A stretch of 7,910 bases of DNA from Bordetella parapertussis (GCA_945862495.1 CAMAYM010000115.1:1-7910); one strand, 5' to 3'; counted from the stretch's first letter, positions 1 through 7,306 are shown. Notes: generated by a model not told the origin, from the sequence alone. Made by a program: numbers and translations.

Positions 1-1
1 T

Positions 2-1174
2 GGCGGTTTGCTCCAGGCTAACTGGTGGCAGGTGGTGCTTTTTACGCTCGGCATGACCCACATTACCATCGTTGCGGTGACCATTTTCCTGCATCGTAGC
101 CAGGCGCATCGCGGCTTGGATCTCCACCCAGCCGTTATGCACTTTTTCCGCTTCTGGCTTTGGATGACCACTGGAATGGTCACAAAAGAATGGGTATCGA
201 TTCATCGTAAGCACCACGCACGTTGCGAGCGTGATGGCGATCCTCACTCACCGATGATTTACGGTATCGGCAAGGTTTTATTTAGTGGCGCTGAGCTGTA
301 TCGTCATGAGTCAAAAAATGCAGAAACGATTTCCAAGTTTGGTCACGGCACACCTAATGATTGGCTTGAGCGTAATGTCTACACACGCTTTAGCGCACGT
401 GGCATCATTTTGATGCTGATCATCGATGTGGCTTTGTTTGGCGCGATCGGATTCACAATCTGGGCAATTCAGATGGCCTGGATTCCGTTTTGGGCCGCTG
501 GCGTGGTCAACGGTATCGGTCATTATTTCGGTTATCGCAACTTTGCAAGTCCAGACACGAGCACCAATGTTTTTCCTATCGGCATCTTGATCGGTGGTGA
601 AGAGCTCCACAACAACCATCATGCGCACGGGACCTCCGCTAAGTTTTCAAGCAAATGGTACGAGTTGGACATCGGTTGGATTTACATTTTAGGTCTCAAG
701 GCGCTTGGCCTCGCCAATATCAAAAAAGTCGCACCTAAGTTGAAGTTAGAGGCAAATGGCAAGGCTGGGGTAGATTTACGCACGCTCCAAGGTGTGATTG
801 CCCATCGCTACGAAATTCTTGCCCGCTATACCGGCATCATGAAAGTTGCCTGCAAGGATGAGTTGATGCGTTTAAAAGCCTCAAAAGCGGACTCCAAGGC
901 GGATGCGCTGGCGGCTGCGTCGCACTGGCTCGGGCGTGGTGAAGAAAACCTTGCGCCAGCTGAGCGTGTCCGAATAGAACAAGCGATTTCACAAAATGAC
1001 TCTTTGTCTACGCTCGTCTTGATGCGTCATGATTTGGTCAAGCTATGGGACAGCTCCACCGCGTCCAGCGAACAGTTACTGCATGACTTGCAGGCGTGGT
1101 GTCAACGTGCTCAGCAAAGCGGTATTGCGAGCCTCGAGGAGTTCGCTCTGCGTCTTCGCCGCTATGCGGCATGA
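2..1174 (+). CDS. Membrane fatty acid desaturase (acyl-CoA/acyl-lipid desaturase family), 5' end cut by window edge
   Basis: This is an integral-membrane di-iron desaturase that introduces a cis double bond into acyl chains, probably delta-9, and so adjusts membrane fluidity. The three family histidine boxes are visible, numbered from the TTG codon at 8: HRSQAH at 29-34, HRKHH at 66-70 and HNNHH at 201-205. There is also GHYFGYRNF at 171-179. Hydrophobic stretches at about 8-28, 45-58 and 132-172 fit membrane helices. The frame is open to the left edge (two Gly codons precede the TTG), and the first hydrophobic segment begins almost at once, so I think the true start lies a little upstream and the TTG is not the start. 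Residues from about 250 to 388 lie outside the desaturase core. They form a charged, probably helical extension containing HRYEILARY and a final LRLRRYAA, which I recall in Burkholderiales homologues. The stop overlaps uvrD by ATGA. The family is certain; substrate and regiospecificity are inferred. Confidence 0.93.
   Translation, partial: GGLLQANWWQVVLFTLGMTHITIVAVTIFLHRSQAHRGLDLHPAVMHFFRFWLWMTTGMVTKEWVSIHRKHHARCERDGDPHSPMIYGIGKVLFSGAELYRHESKNAETISKFGHGTPNDWLERNVYTRFSARGIILMLIIDVALFGAIGFTIWAIQMAWIPFWAAGVVNGIGHYFGYRNFASPDTSTNVFPIGILIGGEELHNNHHAHGTSAKFSSKWYELDIGWIYILGLKALGLANIKKVAPKLKLEANGKAGVDLRTLQGVIAHRYEILARYTGIMKVACKDELMRLKASKADSKADALAAASHWLGRGEENLAPAERVRIEQAISQNDSLSTLVLMRHDLVKLWDSSTASSEQLLHDLQAWCQRAQQSGIASLEEFALRLRRYAA
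1158..1170 (+). promoter_or_regulatory. Start-proximal hairpin abutting the uvrD ATG
   Basis: GCCGC-TAT-GCGGC is a perfect 5-bp G/C inverted repeat with a 3-nt loop. Its last base is immediately before the uvrD ATG, and it lies within the final codons of the desaturase gene. No Shine-Dalgarno sequence lies at normal distance from this ATG. The nearest purine-rich match, GAGGAG at 1136-1141, is 29 nt upstream. A stem here could hinder independent initiation until a ribosome finishing the desaturase melts it, which would give translational coupling. The inverted repeat is seen directly; the role is inferred. Confidence 0.4.
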
Positions 1175-3435
1175 TTGACAAGCTTAACGAACCGCAGCGA
1201 AACGCAGTCACATTACCCGCGCAACATGCCCTCGTGTTGGCGGGGGCAGGCAGCGGAAAAACGCGGGTACTCACGACCCGAATGGCCTGGCTCGTTCAGA
1301 CCAGTCAAGTTAGCCCGCTGGGCATCTTAGCCGTCACCTTTACAAACAAAGCTGCCCGAGAAATGGTGGCTAGAGTTTCGGCCATTTTGCCAATAGACAC
1401 CCGTGGTTTATGGATTGGCACCTTTCACGGCTTGTGCAATCGTATGTTGCGCGCACACCATCGTGACGCAGGCTTGCCGCAGGCGTTTCAGATTTTGGAT
1501 ACCGCGGATCAGCTAGCCGCTATCAAGAGGCTTCTAAAAGCCAATGGTGTGGATGATGATAAGTATCCACCCCGAGATGTGCAGCGTTTTATTAATGGTG
1601 CCAAAGAAGACGGCCAGCGTCCTGGTGACGTTGAAGCTTACGACAGTTTTCGTCGTCGCCTGATTGAGATTTATACGCTTTACGAGGCCCAATGTCAGCG
1701 AGAAGGGGTTGTCGACTTTCCTGAGTTGCTATTACGTGCCTATGAGTTGTTGTCGCGTCATGCGCCGATTCGTGAGCATTACCAGCGCCGCTTTAAACAC
1801 ATTTTGGTCGACGAGTTTCAAGACACCAATACTTTGCAGTACAAATGGCTCACTTTGTTGGCAGGGGGTGGGGCACATTTGTTTGCGGTCGGTGACGATG
1901 ATCAATCGATCTACGCTTTTCGCGGTGCCAATGTAGGCAATATGGCAGATTTTGAGCGTGATTACGCCCATGGCACAGTCATCCGTCTTGAGCAAAATTA
2001 TCGATCTTTTGGTCATATTCTTGATTCGGCCAACGCTCTAATCAGTCACAATACGGGTCGACTCGGGAAAAACCTTTGGACAGAGCAGGGCGAGGGCGAG
2101 CAGATTCGCGTGGTTGAGCAGCCTACTGACTTACTCGAAGCCCAATGGCTTGTTGAGGAAGTACGCGGCTTGATTTCCGACGGCCGCGATCGTAGTCAAA
2201 TCGCTATTTTGTATCGCAGCAATGCGCAGTCCCGTGTGATTGAGCATGCCTTGTTCTCTTCGGGTGTGCCTTACAAGGTCTATGGTGGCTTACGCTTTTT
2301 TGAGCGTCAAGAAATCAAACACGCGCTGGCTTATTTAAGGTTGATGGCCAACCTCGATGACGACACCTCTTGGATGCGCGTGGTTAATTTTCCTCCCCGC
2401 GGTATCGGTGCACGGACATTGGAGTTGTTAGGGGATCAGTCAAAAGCTTACGATACGAGTCTGAGCGCGGCCGTTGCACGCGTCCCCGGCAAAGGTGGGT
2501 CTAATCTAGCTCAGTTTTCGGGCTTGATTCAGCGACTCGCTGAAGAGACCCGCAGTTTGCCGCTTCCGGAGCTTGTTGAGCACGTTATTGAGCACAGCGG
2601 CTTGATCGGTCACTATCAGCTTGACCGCGAAGGCGCTGATCGTATCGAAAACCTTCGAGAGTTGATTACTGCCGCGGCAGCTTTTGTTGCGGAGTCCAAC
2701 ATGGGTGGATTGCCTGCCGGCGAAGTTGTGCAGACCGCTGGTGCTCAAGATCCAATGCAAGAGGGTTTTGAGGGGTTGTCACCCTTGATGGCCTTTTTGT
2801 CTCATGCGGCACTTGAGGCGGGTGATAATCAAGCGCAAGCGGGTCAAGATGCCGTTCAGTTAATGACGGTTCACGCAGCCAAAGGTCTAGAGTTTGATGC
2901 TGTATTTATTACCGGCATCGAAGAAGGTCTCTTTCCACACGAAAATAGTATCCTTGAACAGGCCGGTCTCGAAGAGGAGCGCCGCCTGATGTATGTGGCG
3001 ATCACGCGCGCACGCGAACGACTCTATTTCAGTCTTGCCCAAAGTCGCATGCTCCATGGTCAGACGCGGTATGCAATGCGGTCGCGGTTTTTGTCTGAGG
3101 TCCCAGAGGAACATTTAAAGTGGTTGACGCCCAAACAGGGTCTCAGTGATTCCGAACCTCGCTGGAAATCTAGTGGGTCAGGATTTGATTCCTATGCGAG
3201 GCAAGGAAGCGTAAAGCCAGCACCCGCTACCAATCAAAGTGCCTCCTACGGCGTGACGGTGGGAAGTCAACATTTTCGTGTTGGCCAGGGTGTGCGGCAC
3301 GGTCGTTTTGGTGAAGGTACGATTTTTGGCTTGTCTGGCAGTGGATTAGATGCTCAAGCTCAGATTCAGTTTCGTGACGTTGGGGCAAAAACCTTGGCCC
3401 TTGGTATCGCCAAACTTGAAATTATTCAGGGCTAG
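1171..3435 (+). CDS. uvrD: ATP-dependent DNA helicase UvrD (helicase II, superfamily 1A)
   Basis: This is a 3'-5' helicase for nucleotide excision repair and methyl-directed mismatch repair. It removes cut strands and can dislodge proteins from DNA. The 754-residue product carries every SF1A motif: Q motif LNEPQRNAV at about 5, Walker A GAGSGKT at 25-31, AVTFTNKAA, GTFHGLC, Walker B VDEFQDTN at about 213, GDDDQSIYAFRGA at 241, LEQNYRS, VHAAKGLEFD at 567 and VAITRARE at 609. A C-terminal Tudor-like domain (VGQGVRHGRFGEGTI from about 704), as in E. coli UvrD and PcrA, is intact. The acidic, Gly/Ala-rich stretch before motif V is longer than in E. coli and looks like the Burkholderiales form. 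The reading frame extends 25 codons further upstream, but those codons lie inside the desaturase gene and do not resemble the family. The ATG at 1171 puts the Q motif at residue 5, as expected, and overlaps the desaturase stop as ATGA. UvrD fits better than Rep because of the C-terminal domain and overall similarity. Confidence 0.96.
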   Translation: MIDKLNEPQRNAVTLPAQHALVLAGAGSGKTRVLTTRMAWLVQTSQVSPLGILAVTFTNKAAREMVARVSAILPIDTRGLWIGTFHGLCNRMLRAHHRDAGLPQAFQILDTADQLAAIKRLLKANGVDDDKYPPRDVQRFINGAKEDGQRPGDVEAYDSFRRRLIEIYTLYEAQCQREGVVDFPELLLRAYELLSRHAPIREHYQRRFKHILVDEFQDTNTLQYKWLTLLAGGGAHLFAVGDDDQSIYAFRGANVGNMADFERDYAHGTVIRLEQNYRSFGHILDSANALISHNTGRLGKNLWTEQGEGEQIRVVEQPTDLLEAQWLVEEVRGLISDGRDRSQIAILYRSNAQSRVIEHALFSSGVPYKVYGGLRFFERQEIKHALAYLRLMANLDDDTSWMRVVNFPPRGIGARTLELLGDQSKAYDTSLSAAVARVPGKGGSNLAQFSGLIQRLAEETRSLPLPELVEHVIEHSGLIGHYQLDREGADRIENLRELITAAAAFVAESNMGGLPAGEVVQTAGAQDPMQEGFEGLSPLMAFLSHAALEAGDNQAQAGQDAVQLMTVHAAKGLEFDAVFITGIEEGLFPHENSILEQAGLEEERRLMYVAITRARERLYFSLAQSRMLHGQTRYAMRSRFLSEVPEEHLKWLTPKQGLSDSEPRWKSSGSGFDSYARQGSVKPAPATNQSASYGVTVGSQHFRVGQGVRHGRFGEGTIFGLSGSGLDAQAQIQFRDVGAKTLALGIAKLEIIQG

Positions 3436-3459
3436 ACGTTAATAAGTAGATTTTGAACG

Positions 3460-5457
3460 TTACGCTATTGATTCCAGCTCGCTTTGTAACATCAGCCATG
3501 CTTCTTCTAGTTCAATATGTTTTTTTGTGAGCTCTCCATGTTGGGATAGCGTCTGTACGCGTTCTTGGCGACGCGCATCAGAATAAAGATCCGCATCCGC
3601 AATCAACGCATCGAGTAACTTGAGTTTGCTTTGTGTCATCTCAAGTTCTTTTTCAATTTTTAAGAGCTTGGCTTCGATTGGTTTGCGCAGCACGGCCGTC
3701 CGTTGGCGCTCCTTCGCTTCTTCTCGCTTTTGTTGCTTCCGATCGGTATTGGAGCTCTCCGATAAACTATATTCAATTTCATCCGAGGCATGCGATGTCA
3801 TACTCGCAGTTTGTCGCTCCGCGAGCTCTTGTTTACGGGCATTCGACTGGTGTTGTGTCAACCAATCTCTGTAATCCTCAAGATCACCATCAAATTCTTG
3901 CACGCCTCCGTCCGCCACAATCCAAAAGCGATCCACAGTTGTACGCAGCAAGTGCCGATCGTGCGAAACCAGTAGCATGCTGCCTCCAAACTCGGCTAGC
4001 GCTGTTGTCAGGGCCTCGCGTGTTTCTACGTCTAAGTGATTACTGGGCTCATCAAGCAGTAAGAGATTGGGTTTTTGCCAGACGATGAGCGAAAGAGCCA
4101 GCCTTGCTTTTTCGCCACCAGACATGGGTGCAACCTTGTCCATCACGCGATCACCACCGAAACCAAAGCCACCCAGATAGTTACGTAGTTCTTGTTCGCG
4201 GGTTTGTGGTGCAAGTCGTGCGAGGTGCTGCAAGGGGCTGCTGTCTAAATCCAGCATGTCAAGCTGATGCTGAGCAAAATATCCCACCTCAAGGCCGCGA
4301 GAGGCTTTGCGGCTACCGGCTTGAACTTCGAGCTCTCCGGCGAGTGTTTTAACAAGCGTACTTTTGCCTGCACCGTTTACACCCAAGATGCCGATACGAT
4401 CTCCGCCTCGAACCATCAAGCGCACATTGCGCAAGATAGGTGTGGTTTCACCTTGTTCGTTGATATAACCTGCCTGCATATCCTCTAATACTAAAAGTGG
4501 ATCAGGCATTTCTTCGGGTGACGGGATGCGAATATCAATACCCGACTCTGCATGAAGGGGCGCTAAGAGCTCCATGCGAGCCAAGGCCTTGACGCGGCTT
4601 TGAGCCTGTTTGGCTTTTGATGCTTTTGCTTTAAACCGATTAATAAAGCCTTGCAGGCGGGCTGTTTCACGTGTTTGACGCTCCCAAGCAATTTTGGTTT
4701 GGCGCAAACGCTCGGACCGCTGAATGACAAAATCCTGATAGCCACCTTTGTATCGATTGAGCTTACCTTGATCAAAATGAAGAATTGTTTGTGCAACAGA
4801 ATCCAAAAATTCGGTATCGTGAGAGATGAGCAAAACTGTACCCACATAGGCGCCCAACCAGCGCTCAAGCCATAGCATGGCGTCAAGGTCCAGATGATTG
4901 GTCGGCTCATCTAGCAATAACAACTCAGAAGGTGCCATCAGAGCGCTTGCGAGCGCGAGGCGCATTCGCCATCCGCCAGAAAAGCTATCGACAGGATGAT
5001 CCCATTGTGCGGGTGTGAAACCTAGGCCAGCCAGAAGTTGCTCTGCGCGTGAAGCGGAAGTCCATGCGCCGACCTCGATGAGCTCGGACTCTAGTTCTGC
5101 AATTCGGGCCCCGAGCGCTTCTGCTTGGTTTGGTGCGCGTTCAAGCGCATCAGACAGCTTGCTTCGCTCAGCTTGTAGTTGACGCAGATGGATATCACCA
5201 TCGATGACAAAATCACGTGCACTGCTATTGCTTGAGGCAATTTCTTGTTTGACGCTTGCCATGCGCCATCCTTGAGGGACTTCAAGTGTTCCTGCATCCG
5301 CCTCAATTTCGTGCTGGAGCAGCGCAAAAAGCGTCGATTTGCCTGCGCCATTTTTCCCAACGAAGCCTACGCGTTCGCCAGGGTGAACAACAAACTCAGT
5401 TTGATCGAGCAATACTTTAGTGCCGCGACGAACCGTCAAACCTGAAGCACGAATCAC
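3460..5457 (-). CDS. yheS: YheS-type ABC-F ATPase (ribosome-associated)
   Basis: This is a cytosolic ABC-F protein with no membrane segments. Members bind the ribosomal E site and act on stalled or idle ribosomes. The 665 residues hold two ATPase domains. Domain 1 has Walker A GKNGAGKST at 34-42, signature FSGGW at about 159, Walker B LLLLDEPTNHLD at 179-190 and switch His at 213. A charged helical linker at about 235-300 (FKAKASKAKQAQSR) corresponds to the tRNA-contacting arm. Domain 2 has GVNGAGKST at 359-367, MSGGEK at 445-450, LLLLDEPSNHLD at 465-476 and His at 499. Both catalytic glutamates (184, 470) are present. From about 535 follow a Ser/Thr-rich linker and a coiled-coil tail, making the protein slightly longer than E. 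coli YheS (about 637). The start is GTG: MIRASGL aligns with the E. coli N-terminus, and the GTG overlaps the prmB stop as GTGA. I see only a weak AGAG about 15 nt upstream, so translation is probably coupled to prmB. Resistance-type ABC-F is less likely given the YheS-like sequence throughout. Confidence 0.93.
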   Translation of the reverse strand: MIRASGLTVRRGTKVLLDQTEFVVHPGERVGFVGKNGAGKSTLFALLQHEIEADAGTLEVPQGWRMASVKQEIASSNSSARDFVIDGDIHLRQLQAERSKLSDALERAPNQAEALGARIAELESELIEVGAWTSASRAEQLLAGLGFTPAQWDHPVDSFSGGWRMRLALASALMAPSELLLLDEPTNHLDLDAMLWLERWLGAYVGTVLLISHDTEFLDSVAQTILHFDQGKLNRYKGGYQDFVIQRSERLRQTKIAWERQTRETARLQGFINRFKAKASKAKQAQSRVKALARMELLAPLHAESGIDIRIPSPEEMPDPLLVLEDMQAGYINEQGETTPILRNVRLMVRGGDRIGILGVNGAGKSTLVKTLAGELEVQAGSRKASRGLEVGYFAQHQLDMLDLDSSPLQHLARLAPQTREQELRNYLGGFGFGGDRVMDKVAPMSGGEKARLALSLIVWQKPNLLLLDEPSNHLDVETREALTTALAEFGGSMLLVSHDRHLLRTTVDRFWIVADGGVQEFDGDLEDYRDWLTQHQSNARKQELAERQTASMTSHASDEIEYSLSESSNTDRKQQKREEAKERQRTAVLRKPIEAKLLKIEKELEMTQSKLKLLDALIADADLYSDARRQERVQTLSQHGELTKKHIELEEAWLMLQSELESIA

Positions 5458-6362
5458 GGTGTTAATTGCTCTTTGGTCAAAAGTAGGATTTGATCAGATG
5501 CCTCGGCAGTATCGAGCCAAATAGGCTCAAGCTCAGGGAAGGCCGTTTCAAAATAGGACCGTTCATGTCCAATTTCAATCAACAATAAGCCGTTGTCCCG
5601 CAGGTGAGTAGGGGCTTGTTCAATAATCGTGCGTACCAAGTCCATACCGTCATCTCCGCCAGCAAGTGCGAGTGATGGTTCATGACGATACTCGGGAGGA
5701 AGCTTCAACATTGAAGCGGAATTGACGTAAGGCGGATTGCTGATGATCAGGTCGTACTGAGCGGAAACGGGAAGCGGATCGTAGAAACTTCCATGATGCA
5801 AGTTCAGACGATCTTGCATGCCGTGCTTTTCAACGTTGATCAGGGCAACATCGAGCGCATCTTTTGAAATGTCCGTCGCATCGACAAAGGCTTCAGGAAA
5901 CTGATGGGCTGCAATAATTGCTAGGCAGCCTGAACCCGTGCACAAATCAAGAATACCTGTAATCTCAAAAGGATCTGCTATCCAGGGACTGAGCTGATTC
6001 ATCAATAGTTCAGCAATGGGTGAGCGCGGCACAATGACGCGCTGATCCACATGAAAAGTGTAGCCTTGAAGCCAAGCCTCATGCGTCAAATAGGGCGCCG
6101 GTAAGCGATGTTCACAACGCAAGTCGATCAAACTCAGAGCCGCTTCGCGTTCAGACGGTAAAACACGTGCCTCCATGAACGGCTCGAGTTGATCAGGGGG
6201 TAAGTGCAACGCATGCAAAACCAAATATACCGCTTCGTCCCAAGCGTTGTCTGAACCATGACCAAAGAACAGTTTATGTTCATTAAAGCGAGACACGGCG
6301 TAACGAATCAAATCGCGAACGCTTTGTAACGCTTCACGTGAACCATCTATAAGTTTGGTCAT
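5454..6362 (-). CDS. prmB: Ribosomal protein L3 N5-glutamine methyltransferase
   Basis: This S-adenosylmethionine-dependent enzyme methylates a glutamine side chain of 50S protein L3, which supports large-subunit assembly. The 302 residues have the N-terminal substrate-recognition region with FFGHGSDNAWDE at 32-43, then VPRSP at 111-115, the SAM-binding motif LDLCTGSGC at 138-146 and the amide-binding NPPY at 209-212, followed by YRHEP. The GHG(S/T)DN..DEA block and YRHEP separate PrmB from the release-factor methyltransferase PrmC. The ATG at 6362 gives about 10 residues before VRDLIRYAV, where the conserved part begins. No Shine-Dalgarno sequence is visible before it. Instead the stop of a 21-codon mini-ORF overlaps this ATG as ATGA. 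The 3' end overlaps the yheS GTG. Pairing a ribosomal-protein methyltransferase with a ribosome-bound ABC-F ATPase makes functional sense, but a direct link is inference. Confidence 0.95.
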   Translation of the reverse strand: MTKLIDGSREALQSVRDLIRYAVSRFNEHKLFFGHGSDNAWDEAVYLVLHALHLPPDQLEPFMEARVLPSEREAALSLIDLRCEHRLPAPYLTHEAWLQGYTFHVDQRVIVPRSPIAELLMNQLSPWIADPFEITGILDLCTGSGCLAIIAAHQFPEAFVDATDISKDALDVALINVEKHGMQDRLNLHHGSFYDPLPVSAQYDLIISNPPYVNSASMLKLPPEYRHEPSLALAGGDDGMDLVRTIIEQAPTHLRDNGLLLIEIGHERSYFETAFPELEPIWLDTAEASDQILLLTKEQLTP

Positions 6363-6424
6363 GCGATGTTCTGACGGGTTGAAAGCGGTTGAATAAATGG
6401 TTTTGATGCAGTTGTTCGGGTCAT
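6359..6424 (-). CDS. Possible 21-residue mini-ORF linking dapD and prmB
   Basis: A short ORF fills the gap between dapD and prmB. Its ATG overlaps the dapD stop as TAATG and its TGA overlaps the prmB ATG as ATGA. The peptide starts MTRTTASKPF and ends STRQNIA; I recognise no family. GAGAG lies four bases upstream of the ATG (6429-6433, in the last codons of dapD) and could serve as a ribosome binding site. prmB itself has no visible one, so translating this ORF could carry ribosomes onto prmB. Alternatively it is a by-product of a 61-bp spacer, or the scar of a gene lost from here. The ORF and overlaps are read directly; translation is unproven, and an ORF this short can arise by chance. Confidence 0.3.
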   Translation of the reverse strand: MTRTTASKPFIQPLSTRQNIA

Positions 6425-7245
6425 TACGCTCTCAACAAATCGTTGATGCTGGTTTTCGCACGTGTCTGTGCATCGACGCGCTTAACAATAATGGCGCAGT
6501 TCAAACTGTGCGACCCATCTGCAGAGGGTAACGAGCCAGGGACTACCACTGACCCAGAAGGAACGCGACCATAGTGAATTTCTTTTGTTTCGCGATCGTA
6601 AATACGCGTGCTTTGTGACAAAAACACACCCATTGCAAGCACTGAGTTTTCTTCAACGATCACACCCTCGACTACTTCAGAGCGGGCGCCGATAAAACAG
6701 TTGTCTTCGATAATTGTGGGGTTTGCTTGAAGGGGTTCGAGCACGCCTCCGATTCCAACGCCGCCAGACAAGTGCACATTTTTTCCAATTTGAGCGCATG
6801 AACCTACCGTGGCCCATGTGTCAACCATGGTGCCTTCGTCTACATAGGCTCCAATATTGACGTAGGAGGGCATCAGCACCACATTGCGACCGATAAATGC
6901 GCCGCGTCTTGCGACTGCGGGTGGTACGACACGATAGCCGCCGGTTTTAAATGCAGTCTCACCGTATTCTGCAAATTTGAGGGGTACTTTGTCATAAAAC
7001 TGCATGGGTGCTTGTCCCATGATCGCGTTGTCATACAGGCGAAATGAAAGCAGCACTGCTTTTTTTATCCATTGATGTACTTCCCATTTGCCATTGATTT
7101 TTTCAGCGACACGCAAGCGCCCCGTATCGAGCGCGTCAATGGTGTGCTCGACGGCTTCGCGCATGGCGGCGTCCGCAGCGGAAGGTGAAAGATTGGCACG
7201 GTTATCCCAGCCTTGTTCAATGGTGGTTTGCAGATCGAGAGTCAT
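6424..7245 (-). CDS. dapD: 2,3,4,5-tetrahydropyridine-2,6-dicarboxylate N-succinyltransferase
   Basis: The enzyme transfers succinyl from succinyl-CoA to tetrahydrodipicolinate, opening the ring to N-succinyl-2-amino-6-ketopimelate on the way to meso-diaminopimelate and lysine. It is cytosolic and works as a trimer in the family. The 273 residues match the usual length of about 274. There is a helical N-terminal domain (1 to about 100), then a left-handed beta-helix of hexapeptide repeats (about 105-240: IGRNVVLMPSYVNIGAYV, VGSCAQIGKNVHLSGG, FIGARSEVVEGVIV). Asp142 (VDTWATVGS) and Glu190 (GARSEVVEG) correspond to the catalytic pair proposed for the mycobacterial enzyme. The frame extends 48 codons upstream, but that part runs through the AT-rich spacer and into dapC. 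The ATG at 7245 gives the family N-terminus MTLDLQTTIE and has AGGG at a 5-nt spacing. It follows dapC, the next enzyme of the pathway. The usual downstream neighbour dapE is absent here. Confidence 0.96.
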   Translation of the reverse strand: MTLDLQTTIEQGWDNRANLSPSAADAAMREAVEHTIDALDTGRLRVAEKINGKWEVHQWIKKAVLLSFRLYDNAIMGQAPMQFYDKVPLKFAEYGETAFKTGGYRVVPPAVARRGAFIGRNVVLMPSYVNIGAYVDEGTMVDTWATVGSCAQIGKNVHLSGGVGIGGVLEPLQANPTIIEDNCFIGARSEVVEGVIVEENSVLAMGVFLSQSTRIYDRETKEIHYGRVPSGSVVVPGSLPSADGSHSLNCAIIVKRVDAQTRAKTSINDLLRA

Positions 7246-7306
7246 GAGAGCCCTGTGAAAAATAAGTATTAATAAAATATAAAAATAGTGACGTATTTGA
7301 GTGTTG
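7246..7306 (-). promoter_or_regulatory. AT-rich dapC-dapD spacer, possible promoter
   Basis: This 61-bp gap is the longest non-coding stretch in the window, and 27 of the 30 bases at 7261-7290 are A or T, unlike the surrounding genes. On the minus strand it contains -10-like hexamers (TATATT, TAATAC), but I find no good -35 element at 16-18 bp from either. It may hold a dapD promoter or simply keep the dapD start region unstructured. There is no G/C-rich stem, so a terminator is unlikely. Promoter function is a weak inference. Confidence 0.25.
7251..7254 (-). promoter_or_regulatory. Ribosome binding site of dapD
   Basis: AGGG on the minus strand lies 5 nt before the ATG at 7245. It supports that start over the longer in-frame extension, which would begin inside dapC. 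Confidence 0.55.

Noticed and set aside
311..628. 105-codon open frame on the - strand inside the desaturase gene
   Set aside because: It is antisense to the codons for the histidine-box region and has no motif of its own. It is a shadow frame.
1096..1170. 25-codon upstream extension of uvrD
   Set aside because: It lies inside the desaturase gene, does not resemble UvrD N-termini, and the ATG at 1171 puts the Q motif at its usual place.
3436..3461. ACGTT/AACGT inverted repeat as a terminator between uvrD and yheS
   Set aside because: The stem is only 5 bp with a 16-nt loop and no T run. It is too weak to call.
3633..4088. 151-codon open frame on the + strand inside yheS
   Set aside because: It lies opposite a clearly conserved ABC-F gene, and its translation has no recognisable motif. 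It is a shadow frame.
6363..6423. Remnant of dapE in the dapD-prmB gap
   Set aside because: I translated the prmB frame and the mini-ORF frame, and neither resembles the DapE N- or C-terminus as I know them, so a pseudogene call is not supported.
7276..7300. AAATA/TATTT inverted repeat in the dapC-dapD spacer as an attenuator
   Set aside because: It is an all-A/T 5-bp stem within AT-rich sequence, expected by chance.
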